Shown here piece by piece: positions 9,420 through 18,373 of a stretch of 64,000 bases of DNA. Made by a program: the position numbers and the translations under genes. This stretch comes from Pseudomonas baetica (GTDB lineage Bacteria; Pseudomonadota; Gammaproteobacteria; Pseudomonadales; Pseudomonadaceae). The stretch spans positions 1 to 64,000 of the forward strand of contig NZ_JAIHLQ010000005.1 in the NCBI RefSeq assembly GCF_019733355.1. The letters run 5' to 3'. A model generated the notes under the pieces. The model had not been told where the DNA came from and did not search any database. It worked only from the letters and a program-made list of their open reading frames with translations. The first letter of the stretch is position 1, and each line of letters starts with the position of its first letter.

Positions 9420-10520
9420 CTAAATGCGGCCTTCAGGTGCATAAGGCGCCGGATCAATAATCGGCGTCCGTCCCAGCATCACATCGGCAAACAACTGGCA
9501 CGACGCCGGTGCCAGCACCAGTCCATTGCGGTAATGACCGCAGTTGAGCCACAACCCATCGAACCCCGGCACCCGGCCAATATAGGGAATACCTTCCGGC
9601 GACCCCGGACGCAATCCCGCCCAATGCCCGACCACTTCGGCATCTGCCAGCGCCGGCAACAACTCAATCGCAGACGCCTTGAGGCTTTCGAGCGCCACGT
9701 CGGTCGGTGTCTTGTCGTAGCCCTCATGCTCCAGCGTACTGCCGATCAGGATATGCCCGTCGCGGCGCGGAATCGCATAGCGCCCTTTGGCCAGCACCAT
9801 GCTTGGCAGAAAATCCGCTGCGCACTTGTACAGAATCATCTGGCCTTTGACCGGCTCGACCGGCAGCGTCAGGTCCAGCGTCTTGAGCAAATCACCGCTC
9901 CATGCGCCCGCCGTCAGAACCACTTGATCGCCCGCGATCAGCCCATTGGATGTCTCGACACCAATGACTCGCTCACCCTCGCGAACAAATCCGCTGACTT
10001 CACATTGTTCGTGAATGGTCACGTTTGGCAGCGCCAGCAGCGCCGCTTTCAGCGACTTGACCAGCCGCGGATTTCTGACGTTGGCCACATCAGCCATGTA
10101 GATCGCTCGTGAGAAACCTTCACCGAGCACCGGCACCGCTTCGTGGGCAGCCGAGATATCCACAGCCTGCAGCGGACGGTTTTCCCGTTTGGCCCACGCC
10201 AGCGCTTCGGCCTCGTCATCGAGATCCAGCCAGTACAAGCCCGTGGTATGCACCTGGGGATCAACCCCGGTATCGGCGAACAAGCGCTCGCCGAGCTGTG
10301 GATAAAAATCCTGCGACCAATGCGCCAGCGCGGTAACGGCCGGGCTGTAGCGCCACGGATACAGCGGAGAAACAATGCCGCCGCCAGCCCAGGACGATTC
10401 CTGGCCGACGTTCGAGCGATCCAGCAGCACCACGCTGCGCACTTCGGAGGCGAGATTGTAGGCGGTGAGCAGGCCAATTACCCCGCCACCGACAATCACC
10501 ACTTGCTGTTGCCTGGTCAT
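9420..10520 (-). CDS. thiO: glycine oxidase ThiO (FAD-dependent)
   Basis: ThiO oxidises glycine to iminoglyoxylate (dehydroglycine), the C2-N3 donor for the thiazole ring of thiamine. The N-terminus has the dinucleotide-binding fold VVIVGGGVIGLLTAYNLA (GxGxxG), and the DAO-family C-terminal segment GLWLNCGHYRNGLVLAP is present. The ATG at 10520 gives 366 residues, the normal ThiO length; an in-frame upstream start at 10562 would encroach on the pilE end and is less likely. It follows the minor-pilin operon in the same direction with 57 bases between and no terminator, so read-through is possible. Confidence 0.93.
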   Translation of the reverse strand: MTRQQQVVIVGGGVIGLLTAYNLASEVRSVVLLDRSNVGQESSWAGGGIVSPLYPWRYSPAVTALAHWSQDFYPQLGERLFADTGVDPQVHTTGLYWLDLDDEAEALAWAKRENRPLQAVDISAAHEAVPVLGEGFSRAIYMADVANVRNPRLVKSLKAALLALPNVTIHEQCEVSGFVREGERVIGVETSNGLIAGDQVVLTAGAWSGDLLKTLDLTLPVEPVKGQMILYKCAADFLPSMVLAKGRYAIPRRDGHILIGSTLEHEGYDKTPTDVALESLKASAIELLPALADAEVVGHWAGLRPGSPEGIPYIGRVPGFDGLWLNCGHYRNGLVLAPASCQLFADVMLGRTPIIDPAPYAPEGRI

Positions 10521-10577
10521 GTTTGATCCAACCGTAAAAAAGACAGTGGGCGCAAAAGGCACCCTAAGAAAAGCGCT

Positions 10578-10979
10578 TCAGCGGCCCCAGCAATCCTTGG
10601 TGGTCAGCCCGGTAGTCGCGTTGTTCATGCTTCTGACACCGGTGTTGGTGAGGGTGAAGTCCCCGCACTTGTCGGTGGCCATGGCCGTGCCCGTTTTACG
10701 GGTGGCGGTCAGCAGGAAGGTCTGGTCAGCAATGGTCGGCGTGACGGTGTAGAAATCGTTGCCTGTGCTGAGCCCGGTAATGCCGGTGTAGACATTGTTC
10801 TTGGTGTAGAAACGTTCGAGGGTCTGCGCCTGCTCCGACAGCAGCGATACCACCTCGGCGCGGCGGCCCTTTTTCACGTATTCGGTGAGGCTTGGATAGC
10901 CGATGGTGATGACGATCCCGATGATCGCAATCACGATCATGATTTCGATCAGGGTAAAACCTCGGTTGAATCTGCGCAT
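10578..10979 (-). CDS. pilE: type IV minor pilin PilE
   Basis: A 133-residue prepilin with a short basic leader MRRFNRG, the PilD cleavage site G/F, and the N-methylated hydrophobic helix FTLIEIMIVIAIIGIVITIG with Glu5. Two Cys near the C-terminus (DKCGDF and KDCWGR) can form the disulfide loop of pilins. PilE joins FimU, PilV, PilW and PilX in the priming complex of the type IV pilus with PilY1. It directly follows pilY1 with a 15-base gap; the small pilY2 gene found there in P. aeruginosa is absent. Confidence 0.92.
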   Translation of the reverse strand: MRRFNRGFTLIEIMIVIAIIGIVITIGYPSLTEYVKKGRRAEVVSLLSEQAQTLERFYTKNNVYTGITGLSTGNDFYTVTPTIADQTFLLTATRKTGTAMATDKCGDFTLTNTGVRSMNNATTGLTTKDCWGR

Positions 10980-10994
10980 GCCTCAAACTCTCAC

Positions 10995-13900
10995 TTACTG
11001 TATTTGTCGCCACATGATACGACGGCTGCCGCCGCCGGATTTTTCCACCAGGGTAGTCACGCCACCACTGGAGTCACTCACGATCTTGCGCGTTGCACCG
11101 TTGACGATGGCATTCAGGGTCGGGATGCCGCCGGTAAACACAACGCCACTGGAAATCGTGTCATTGCTGTCGACCACGCCATCGGCGTTGGTATCGAGCA
11201 CCGCGTAGTTGAGCATCTTACCGCTGAACGCATCGAGTTCGACCAGTTTGCCAGTGCCGAAACTGGCACAGGGATCGGTGGTATCGACGCTCGCCGTGGT
11301 GAAGATGATCCGACCGAGCACCAGGCTGGCCTGATTGATCACCCGCTCACCGGTCAGCGCGTTGTTATACACCAATGGCAGATACCAGCCTTTCTCCCCC
11401 GGATAAGTCGTGTCGTTCTGGGTGGTGGTAATGAATTGCCCGGAACTGCCGGAGAATACGCCCGTGACGGCCTGCGCCCGCAAACTGCTGACGGTGAGTT
11501 GCCCCGAGCCGCCATCGGCATCCCACACCGAGTAGAACGCCTGTAAATCCTTGTTGGTCTTGTCAGCGGTTTCGTTGAACTTGCCGGTGCCGACGAATAT
11601 CTGTTTGCCGCCCAGCGCGTTGTCTGCCAGCAACGGTTGCGCGGTAATCGGCTGAGTCAATCCACCTGCCGTGGTGAACAACGGTTTGCCGGAAAATGCT
11701 ACGCCCCAACTGCTGGTCGACGTCGCGCTCAAATCGAACTTCCACAAGCGCCCTTTCAAATCACCGCCATAGGCAGCCTGCACCACATTGGACGAGTTGA
11801 CCTTGAGTTTCACCGAGGATAGACCGTTAGTGGTTTCAGTACTGTCGATCACGATTTTCCTGATCAACGATCCATCACGCACATCCAGTACATACAAGGC
11901 GGCCACCCCGGAGTTGCTGCCATAACCGTTGGCAATGAACGCCGCCCAGCGCCCATCGGCCAAGCGTGCCACTTCCGGGCGGGCATAGGCGTAACCCAGA
12001 TCATTAAAAGCGTTGGCGGTGCTGGCGGTGGCCGGTGCGCTGACTTCCCACAGAGCGCGCAAAACGTTGCCCGCAGACGCGTCGAACAGTTGCAGCGCAT
12101 AGAACGTTTTGCCACCGGCACCAGTGCCGCCGATGGCCAGGGTTTTCCAGGCGCTGTTGAGTTGGGCGTCATACACGCCGACCTGACCGTCGACCAGAAA
12201 CTTGTGGCTGACACCGTTGATGTAGGTCGGATCGGCAATCAGGCGAAGCGAGGGCAAGACACTGGATGGCATATAGGCGTATCGCCGAGTGCCGTTGGCC
12301 GAGTTGATGACATTGACGAAGCCGTCGTTGGCATTCACCACAAGGCTGGTGTTCATATTCGACGCTTTGGTGTTCAAGTAGGAGGTATAGGTGGTGTCGC
12401 CAGACAGATCGGAGGCAGTTTTATCCGTTGGCGACGCCAGCACCAGTGGCGAGTTGATGATGTCACCCAGCAACACACTGCGAACCTTGAACCCGGCTTT
12501 GTTGGTCCCTTTGCTCCACTCCACCAGATCGTTACCCGTCATGCCGGTGGGCAGGCCCTGACTGAGTGTCGTCTGCTGTGTGGCGGAAAAGTTACCGTAG
12601 GACAGCGTTACAGCGGCGTTGCTGGATGTGTTCCAGGATTGGTAAGTCGGCGCCGTAGTCCCCGGCACGATGGTCGTGTCAGTGGTCCAGAGTGTCGCCG
12701 ACGTGTTCACCGCCCCGGCCGCTGTGAAGCCAAAGGACTTGATCGTCCCGCGCCAATCCTTGGGGTCGTAGCTGGTCTGGAAATAGCTGGTGCCGCTGGC
12801 GAGTGTGGTGCCGCTGGTGACACCGCTGCCGCCGGAGCCGGCCTTGGACGTGATATCGCTGAGCGCCGACGACAATGCCGCGTTCAGCCCAGTGCTGTCA
12901 GTCGCTTGATAGTACCTCCCCTGTCCGTAACTCGCCGCGTCCGAGAGCATCTCGTTGTCAGCGGTGAACCCCACGGTGTAGGTGTTCATGTTCTGTTTGG
13001 GAAAATCCACTGCGTTCCAGCTCTTGCCCGCCGCGTCCGTACCGGTTGAACGCATGTCGATGTCAAAAGCGAATTTGGCGATGTCATCCAGATAGAGTGT
13101 GTCCCCCTCGTCGTCGCCATTGAGGTTATTGCCGTCATTGTTGACGCCATCCCAGTTCGGTAAACGGCTGCCGCCTAACGGATCGTTGGTCGGGAAGGTA
13201 CGGTCGAATGTCGGCAAACCGTCGGTGATCACCACTCCGTAATTTTTTTGGCAGCGATAGTGGATCGGGCTGGTGTAGGTGCTCGGCGCATTGTTGTAGT
13301 AAGGCGTCATACCGCGCATGTAGCGGGTGACTTCGTAATAGGTTTCCGCCAGTGGCGTGTTCGCCACAGCGCTCAGTCCGTTGATCGAGGAGATCAGAGC
13401 GTTGTAGTTGCTGTCGGCCTGGGCCTGGGTAACGCTGCCGGTCACCGGTGACAGATCACTGATGGTACGGGCGATGTAACCGCCATTACCTGAATTGTTG
13501 CTGGTGACCGGATTGAACGTCGACAGGCCAATGCGCAATGTGCGATTGCTGGTCACCAGAGCTGTCGATACGTTGCGCGCGACATTGATCCGGTAGTCGT
13601 TGGGAATCGCTCCGGTGGTGAAGTCACGGTTACTGCCGTTGGCCAGGCCGACCACGTAGGAAATGTAGTCCGCTGAGTATCGGGTGTTGCCACCACCCAC
13701 CGGATCCGGCAATTTCAGGCAAAGCGGCGTCAGACTGTTGTTGTAAAACGCATACGCTCCACCGGAGCAACCGGATGTCGAAAGGCTCGACAAAAATATC
13801 GTGTTACCGCTGATCTCCGTCGAACTGAAGCACAACCCGAAAAAACCGTTGCACTGTCGTGCCGGTGTGCGGTCAACGGCAGGATCGAATCCCGGCGCAT

Positions 13901-14075
13901 AAATGATGCTGTTCATGCTCCCCGAGTCGTCGATAAGCAGCATCACATTCGGCGCTACTGCTGCAGCGCTCAACAGCGGCGAGTCGGATGGTGTGAACGC
14001 ATAGACCGGTGTTGCCAAATAGAAACCCAGCAGCATGCCGAACAGCAGCGATGCGCAGCGCTTAATACTTCGCAT
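10995..14075 (-). CDS. pilY1: pilus-tip adhesin and mechanosensor PilY1
   Basis: PilY1 sits at the pilus tip or cell surface and is needed for pilus extension and surface sensing. The ATG at 14075 gives 1026 residues with a signal peptide ending VYA at about residue 26. A von Willebrand A-like domain starts near residue 42 with the MIDAS motif DDSGS (Asp49, Ser51, Ser53). The C-terminal half is a quinoprotein-like beta-propeller (about 540-1000) containing the calcium loop DTNADGVVD at residues 961-969, matching the DxDxDxxxxD site that controls retraction in P. aeruginosa PilY1. The RGD motif of the P. aeruginosa protein is not seen. It starts 14 bases before the pilX stop. Confidence 0.93.
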   Translation of the reverse strand: MRSIKRCASLLFGMLLGFYLATPVYAFTPSDSPLLSAAAVAPNVMLLIDDSGSMNSIIYAPGFDPAVDRTPARQCNGFFGLCFSSTEISGNTIFLSSLSTSGCSGGAYAFYNNSLTPLCLKLPDPVGGGNTRYSADYISYVVGLANGSNRDFTTGAIPNDYRINVARNVSTALVTSNRTLRIGLSTFNPVTSNNSGNGGYIARTISDLSPVTGSVTQAQADSNYNALISSINGLSAVANTPLAETYYEVTRYMRGMTPYYNNAPSTYTSPIHYRCQKNYGVVITDGLPTFDRTFPTNDPLGGSRLPNWDGVNNDGNNLNGDDEGDTLYLDDIAKFAFDIDMRSTGTDAAGKSWNAVDFPKQNMNTYTVGFTADNEMLSDAASYGQGRYYQATDSTGLNAALSSALSDITSKAGSGGSGVTSGTTLASGTSYFQTSYDPKDWRGTIKSFGFTAAGAVNTSATLWTTDTTIVPGTTAPTYQSWNTSSNAAVTLSYGNFSATQQTTLSQGLPTGMTGNDLVEWSKGTNKAGFKVRSVLLGDIINSPLVLASPTDKTASDLSGDTTYTSYLNTKASNMNTSLVVNANDGFVNVINSANGTRRYAYMPSSVLPSLRLIADPTYINGVSHKFLVDGQVGVYDAQLNSAWKTLAIGGTGAGGKTFYALQLFDASAGNVLRALWEVSAPATASTANAFNDLGYAYARPEVARLADGRWAAFIANGYGSNSGVAALYVLDVRDGSLIRKIVIDSTETTNGLSSVKLKVNSSNVVQAAYGGDLKGRLWKFDLSATSTSSWGVAFSGKPLFTTAGGLTQPITAQPLLADNALGGKQIFVGTGKFNETADKTNKDLQAFYSVWDADGGSGQLTVSSLRAQAVTGVFSGSSGQFITTTQNDTTYPGEKGWYLPLVYNNALTGERVINQASLVLGRIIFTTASVDTTDPCASFGTGKLVELDAFSGKMLNYAVLDTNADGVVDSNDTISSGVVFTGGIPTLNAIVNGATRKIVSDSSGGVTTLVEKSGGGSRRIMWRQIQ

Positions 14076-14541
14076 AGACACTCTCCACCACACTGCGCGA
14101 AGTGCCAGCAACGCCGACCGCGGTCACCCGATAAAGCGTTGCCGAGGTGTTGCTCGGCACGTTGACGGCGGTCAGCGTCGTGCCGATGTTCTGCACGCCA
14201 TAGAAGCCGTTACCGGCGGTGATCCAGGTCACGCCCGATGTCGAATTGAACCCCGCCGCACTGACCACCGATGACTCTGCCGGCGGCGCACATTGTGTCG
14301 TGCCGCTGCACACTGCCAGCGTATAGGTATCGAGTTGCACCGCACTCTCACCCACCCGCAACGCTGCTTCAGCGGTCTGGAACGATTGATTGCGCAGGCT
14401 CACACTGCCCGCCATTTTTTCCTGAAGGGTGGCGCTTTGCATCGACGAAAGGCCGATCATCGTCAGCAACAACAGAAACACCAGGCTGACCAGCAGCACC
14501 ATGCCGCGTTGCGCCTGACGTTGATGGAAAGAAATCCTCAT
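14062..14541 (-). CDS. pilX: type IV minor pilin assembly protein PilX
   Basis: A 159-residue prepilin-like protein. The N-terminal segment QRGMVLLVSLVFLLLLTMIGL is a typical PilX helix after a Gly-Met junction, followed by ATLQEKMAGSVSLRNQSFQTAEAAL, the conserved PilX signature. It lacks the Glu5 usual in major pilins. The ATG at 14541 is preceded by GAGG at a suitable distance; a GTG at 14556 in the same frame overlaps the pilW stop. PilX is part of the minor-pilin complex that carries PilY1, consistent with its overlap with pilY1. Confidence 0.9.
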   Translation of the reverse strand: MRISFHQRQAQRGMVLLVSLVFLLLLTMIGLSSMQSATLQEKMAGSVSLRNQSFQTAEAALRVGESAVQLDTYTLAVCSGTTQCAPPAESSVVSAAGFNSTSGVTWITAGNGFYGVQNIGTTLTAVNVPSNTSATLYRVTAVGVAGTSRSVVESVYAKY

Positions 14542-14552
14542 AGGAGCAGCCC

Positions 14553-15266
14553 TCACTGCAAGCGGTTGCGGACAGCCGCAACCACGTTGAAGGTTTGATC
14601 AGCCACCCGTTTGCTCGGGTCGTTGAGGGTCAGGCTCAAGCGCACACTGCGGATCCGTGCTGGATCACCGGGGTTGGTACTGTAAGTCGAAGCCGCCACA
14701 TCGGTGGCTGAACTGGCCAGACCGAAAGTCACGTTGAAAGCGCTGACGTTATTCACCAACACTTGCTGAGCAGGTGTCCCGCTGCCGGTGCCCATCAGAA
14801 TCTGATTGTTGCTGAAACTGTAGAGCAGACGGCGAATCGGGAAAGCGATCTGCCCGGTCGCCGGGCTTCGCAAACCGGTGTAAGCCGTTGCGCTGTTGCG
14901 GCAATCGGAGAGCACTGTCCAGGTCGGCGTGCCGCCGCTGCCGCCGATGTCGGCCGTGACCAGCGTCAGTTTCAGGTTCGCGTTGTCCCAACTGATCGGC
15001 GTGATCTGCGCCGCACTGAAATCCCCTGACGTGCTGGCATCAGTGATCGTGCCAAGGCAGCCAAACATCCCGACCATACGGATTTCCTGAATCATTTTGC
15101 TCAACACGAAACGCGCATCCTCCTGCATGGCGGCGGCACTGTTCTGGCTGACGTAGGTATTCTTCGCGGCGATGAAAGTCTGAACCACGCCCAACACCAC
15201 AATCAGCCCCAGTGCCAGAGCGACCAGCATCTCGATCAGGCCAAAACCGCGGTTGTGACGCTTCAT
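14553..15266 (-). CDS. pilW: type IV minor pilin PilW
   Basis: A 237-residue minor pilin with leader MKRHNRG, cleavage G/F and helix FGLIEMLVALALGLIVVLGVVQTF, with Glu5 kept. After the helix comes the PilW-type segment DARFVLSKMIQEIRMVGMFGC. PilW belongs to the minor-pilin priming complex. Its start overlaps the pilV stop by 4 bases (ATGA), and its stop lies next to the pilX start. Confidence 0.92.
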   Translation of the reverse strand: MKRHNRGFGLIEMLVALALGLIVVLGVVQTFIAAKNTYVSQNSAAAMQEDARFVLSKMIQEIRMVGMFGCLGTITDASTSGDFSAAQITPISWDNANLKLTLVTADIGGSGGTPTWTVLSDCRNSATAYTGLRSPATGQIAFPIRRLLYSFSNNQILMGTGSGTPAQQVLVNNVSAFNVTFGLASSATDVAASTYSTNPGDPARIRSVRLSLTLNDPSKRVADQTFNVVAAVRNRLQ

Positions 15267-15712
15267 GGCGTGGCCACCGGATCGACCGCAGCGCGACTGG
15301 TCAGCACGAAACTGCGCTGAGCGCTGGCCGTGTTGGCTGCCCGCGCGTCACTCCAGGTGATGGTGATGGTGTAAACCCGCTGGTTGAGCGTGATGCTGCC
15401 GGTCGCCGTCGGCCCGCCGAAACCGACGATGTTGGAGGTGAAATCGTAGAGATCCTGATCGCGGGCGACGCCAAGGTTGCCCGACGTCGGTGGCGTGACG
15501 GTGTAGTCGGCGCCGGAATTGGCGCGGATACGGTCCATCATGTCGTAGGCAATGAAACTGGCCTGACTGGTCATGCGCGAGCTGTCGGTGTACTTCAGGG
15601 CATTGAGTTGCACGGCCGCCGCCCCCAACAGCCCGACCGTAAGAATCAACAACGCGACCAGCACTTCGATCAGCGTCATGCCCTCCTGTGCGTTTTTACT
15701 CCCTGCCCTCAT
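15263..15712 (-). CDS. pilV: type IV minor pilin PilV
   Basis: A 149-residue prepilin. The ATG at 15712 overlaps the fimU stop by 4 bases (ATGA) and gives a leader ending EG, followed by the helix MTLIEVLVALLILTVGLLGAAAVQ. The segment ALKYTDSSRMTSQASFIAYDMMDRIRAN is characteristic of PilV. A longer in-frame start at 15751 would lie inside fimU and is unlikely. Confidence 0.92.
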   Translation of the reverse strand: MRAGSKNAQEGMTLIEVLVALLILTVGLLGAAAVQLNALKYTDSSRMTSQASFIAYDMMDRIRANSGADYTVTPPTSGNLGVARDQDLYDFTSNIVGFGGPTATGSITLNQRVYTITITWSDARAANTASAQRSFVLTSRAAVDPVATP

Positions 15713-16182
15713 CCGCAACTTCCACCCAATTGAATTCGTCCGTTCAAACACACATTCAGCGTCCTGCTTTGCGTTCCCAAGGTGTAACTGAAGACCACCG
15801 CCGTCGATGGCGCGGCCAGACCGCCGAGATTGTTGAAGTCCAGTGCGGTCACCCCAGAGGTTAGCGCCAGAGTTGCGCCGCTGCTCATGGCTGGAACAAC
15901 CCGCAACACATTGGCCGAAGTGCCAGTACTGTCGTAGACCGACAGTTCGCCGGTCCAGGCATTGCCCCCGGCCGTCGGCCGCAGCCGCGTCGTCACGCCC
16001 CGATCAATCGCTTCCAGTCGTGCGAAATTGATCGCTCGTTGCAGGTCGCCCATTTCGGTATCGGCCCTGCTGCCCTGTATCGAACGGGTGAACGCAGGCA
16101 CCGCCAAAGTGATCAGGGTTACGAATATCGCGACCGCAACCAGCAACTCGATCAGCGTGAAACCTTTTGTACGAAGATCCAT
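15709..16182 (-). CDS. fimU: GspH/FimT-family minor pilin, FimU by position
   Basis: A 157-residue pseudopilin with leader MDLRTKG, cleavage G/F and helix FTLIELLVAVAIFVTLITLAVPAF. The central region (RADTEMGDLQRAINFARLEAI) and C-terminal CLNGRIQLGGSC with a paired Cys fit the GspH/FimT family. As the first gene of the pilV-W-X-Y1-E operon it holds the position of FimU in P. aeruginosa, which links minor pilins to the shaft. FimU and FimT are similar, so the name rests on position. A GGAGGG ribosome site precedes the ATG. Confidence 0.82.
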   Translation of the reverse strand: MDLRTKGFTLIELLVAVAIFVTLITLAVPAFTRSIQGSRADTEMGDLQRAINFARLEAIDRGVTTRLRPTAGGNAWTGELSVYDSTGTSANVLRVVPAMSSGATLALTSGVTALDFNNLGGLAAPSTAVVFSYTLGTQSRTLNVCLNGRIQLGGSCG

Positions 16183-16232
16183 CGTTGCCCTCCGTTGCCG
16201 TCAGCTATACCTGCTTCTACACGCTAGAACAT

Positions 16233-16254
16233 TCAACCGACCTGTGTCGGTTGA
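16233..16254. promoter_or_regulatory. 22-bp perfect palindrome between fimU and fimT
   Basis: TCAACCGAC (16233-16241) and GTCGGTTGA (16246-16254) are exact inverted repeats with a 4-base centre CTGT. The element lies between the divergent fimU (start 16182) and fimT (start 16313). It lacks a T-run, so an operator is more likely than a terminator. It does not resemble the AlgR site known for the P. aeruginosa fimU promoter. Confidence 0.55.
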
Positions 16255-16312
16255 TTTGCCCTGTGCGGCGCACGGATCGCCCCGCACATCACACGCCATG
16301 GAGGGAATTTTC

Positions 16313-16867
16313 ATGCCGCAACGAGGCTTCAGCCTGATTGAACTGATTATGGGACTGGCGATTGGCGCAATTGTTCTGCTGCTGCTCACCCCGGCGTTTG
16401 CCACGCTCAGGGAGTCAAACCATCGAGATCAGGCCGCACAGTCGCTGCTCGACGGCATCCGCAATGCCCGCACAATAGCGATCACGCGCAATCAAAGCGT
16501 GGTAATCCATGGCATCAATGGCGACTGGAGTCAGGGCTGGCGGATCATTCTGGATATCAGCGGCAAGGGGCCGGAGGACAGCAGCAATCCGCTGCTGGTG
16601 GAGCGTGAGAGTGACGCGAAGGTGCCGATTGTCGGCAACTGGTTGGTGAGCCGTTATGTGCGCTTCAGCAGCCTGGGGCAACCGCTGATGCCAGGGCGGG
16701 CCTTTCAGGCTGGGACATTACACATTTGCTCGACTCGCGAGCCGGTCAGCCAGCGCCAAGTGGTGCTGGCGGCGACCGGTCGAGTGCGCCTGAGCAGCAA
16801 AAACGCTGAACAGGCGTTGTGTCAAAAAGCAAAAACGCTTAAATCGAACGCACGCGCAGCTCTTTAG
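16313..16867 (+). CDS. fimT: GspH/FimT-family pseudopilin, FimT-like
   Basis: A 184-residue prepilin with leader MPQRG, cleavage G/F and helix [24 protein letters not shown]. The following [28 protein letters not shown] and the late CSTREP...C pair fit the GspH/FimT family. FimT proteins in Pseudomonadota have been linked to DNA uptake rather than fibre assembly. A GGAGGG ribosome site 7-8 bases before the ATG at 16313 decides the start; an upstream ATG at 16298 in frame lacks one. It is divergent from the fimU operon, and its last 29 bases overlap the end of ispH on the other strand. Confidence 0.83.
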   Translation: MPQRGFSLIELIMGLAIGAIVLLLLTPAFATLRESNHRDQAAQSLLDGIRNARTIAITRNQSVVIHGINGDWSQGWRIILDISGKGPEDSSNPLLVERESDAKVPIVGNWLVSRYVRFSSLGQPLMPGRAFQAGTLHICSTREPVSQRQVVLAATGRVRLSSKNAEQALCQKAKTLKSNARAAL

Positions 16868-17783
16868 GCATCGAGAACGTGATGTTCTCTTCGCGGCCGG
16901 CCAGCTCATCGGCACCGGTAGCGCCCCAGGCCTGCAACTGTTGGATCACGCCACGCACCAGCACTTCCGGCGCGGAAGCACCGGCGGTGATGCCAATGCG
17001 TTCGACGCCATCGAACCAGCTCTTTTGCAAGTCTTCGGCACCGTCGATCAGGTAGGCCGGAGTGGACATGCGTTCGGCCAGTTCACGCAGGCGGTTGGAG
17101 TTGGAGCTGTTCGGGCTGCCGACCACCAAGACCACGTCGCATTCGTCGGCCAGTTGCTTGACCGCGTCTTGTCGGTTTTGCGTGGCATAGCAGATGTCGT
17201 CCTTGCGCGGGCCACCTATGGCCGGGAAACGCGTGCGCAAAGCATCGATAACGCGGCTGGTGTCGTCCATCGACAGCGTGGTCTGGGTGACGAATGCCAG
17301 TTTTTCCGGGTCATGTACCTGCAATTCGGCCACGTCTTTCTCGTCTTCGACGAGGTAGATTGCACCGCCATTGCTGGCATCGTACTGGCCCATGGTGCCT
17401 TCAACTTCCGGGTGACCGGCGTGGCCGATGAGGATGCATTCGCGACCGTCGCGGCTGTATTTGGCGACTTCGATATGCACCTTGGTGACCAATGGACAGG
17501 TGGCGTCGAATACTTTCAAGCCACGGCCAGCGGCTTCGGTACGCACGGCTTGCGAAACCCCGTGGGCACTGAAGATCACGATGACGTCGTCCGGTACCTG
17601 ATCCAGTTCTTCGACGAAAATGGCGCCCCGGCTGCGCAAATCCTCGACGACGAACTTGTTGTGCACAACTTCATGACGCACGTAGATCGGCGGCCCGAAG
17701 ACTTCCAGGGCGCGGTTGACGATTTCTATCGCCCGGTCCACGCCGGCGCAGAAGCCACGGGGGTTGGCGAGTTTGATTTGCAT
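16839..17783 (-). CDS. ispH: 4-hydroxy-3-methylbut-2-enyl diphosphate reductase IspH (LytB)
   Basis: IspH performs the last step of the MEP isoprenoid pathway, reducing HMBPP to IPP and DMAPP with a [4Fe-4S] cluster. The ATG at 17783 gives 314 residues. The three cluster cysteines are visible: Cys12 in [12 protein letters not shown], Cys96 in [11 protein letters not shown], and the Cys of [11 protein letters not shown]. The substrate segment [13 protein letters not shown] is intact. It follows fkpB across a REPIN, continuing the ribF-ileS-lspA-fkpB direction as in P. aeruginosa. Its 3' end is convergent with fimT and overlaps it by 29 bases. Confidence 0.97.
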   Translation of the reverse strand: MQIKLANPRGFCAGVDRAIEIVNRALEVFGPPIYVRHEVVHNKFVVEDLRSRGAIFVEELDQVPDDVIVIFSAHGVSQAVRTEAAGRGLKVFDATCPLVTKVHIEVAKYSRDGRECILIGHAGHPEVEGTMGQYDASNGGAIYLVEDEKDVAELQVHDPEKLAFVTQTTLSMDDTSRVIDALRTRFPAIGGPRKDDICYATQNRQDAVKQLADECDVVLVVGSPNSSNSNRLRELAERMSTPAYLIDGAEDLQKSWFDGVERIGITAGASAPEVLVRGVIQQLQAWGATGADELAGREENITFSMPKELRVRSI

Positions 17784-17828
17784 GCTGTGCCTCGTGTCTT
17801 GCGCGCGAAAAAACAGTGAATAACTACT

Positions 17829-17917
17829 GAGGGAGCGGGCTTGCTCGCAAATGCTGACTGACATTCAACCTATAAGTTGTCTGACACACCGCTTTCGCGA
17901 GCAAGCCCGCTCCCACA
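17829..17917. repeat. REPIN: inverted REP doublet, GTGGG-outside topology
   Basis: Two REP copies (17829-17850 and 17894-17917) face each other with GGGAGCGGGC ends outward; starts are 65 bases apart. It separates fkpB from ispH within a co-directional gene group. The spacer holds a gactgacatt...ctgacacac imperfect dyad also seen in the copies near 53.2 and 56.2 kb. Confidence 0.88.
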
Positions 17918-17920
17918 TTT

Positions 17921-18373
17921 TTACAGCGCTTTGACGCTGATGATTTCCACGTCAAAGGCCAGCGTCTTGCCCGCCAGCGGGTGATTGAAGTCGATGGTCA
18001 CTTGCGCATCGTCGAACTCTTTCACCACACCCGGCAGCTCAGTATTGGCTGCATCGTTGAAGATCACCAGCAAACCCGGCGACAACTCCATATCAGCAAA
18101 CTGCGAACGCGGGATAACCTGCACGTTCTGCGGGTTCGGTTGACCAAAAGCGTTCTCCGGCTCGACGCTCAGCGTACGCTTGTCGCCAGCCTTGAAACCG
18201 AACAATGCCGCTTCGAAACCCGGCAGCAGGTTGCCGTCGCCGACCTTGAAAGTCGCTGGGGCCTTATCGAAGGTGCTGTCGACCGTGTCGCCGTTCTCCA
18301 GGCGCAATGCAAAATGCAAGGTGACTTCCGTGTTCTGGCCGATGCGTTGCTCAGCCAATACCTGTTCAGTCAT
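17921..18373 (-). CDS. fkpB: FKBP-type peptidyl-prolyl isomerase FkpB (SlpA)
   Basis: A 150-residue cytoplasmic FKBP of the SlpA/SlyD subgroup: residues 1-70 and 135-150 make the FKBP fold (TLHFALRLENGDTVDSTF, GDGNLLPGFEAALFGFKAGDK) and residues 75-130 form the inserted IF chaperone flap. It lacks the His-rich metal tail of SlyD. It overlaps the lspA end by 8 bases and belongs to the conserved ileS-lspA-fkpB-ispH cluster. Prolyl isomerase and weak chaperone activity follow from the family. Confidence 0.94.
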   Translation of the reverse strand: MTEQVLAEQRIGQNTEVTLHFALRLENGDTVDSTFDKAPATFKVGDGNLLPGFEAALFGFKAGDKRTLSVEPENAFGQPNPQNVQVIPRSQFADMELSPGLLVIFNDAANTELPGVVKEFDDAQVTIDFNHPLAGKTLAFDVEIISVKAL

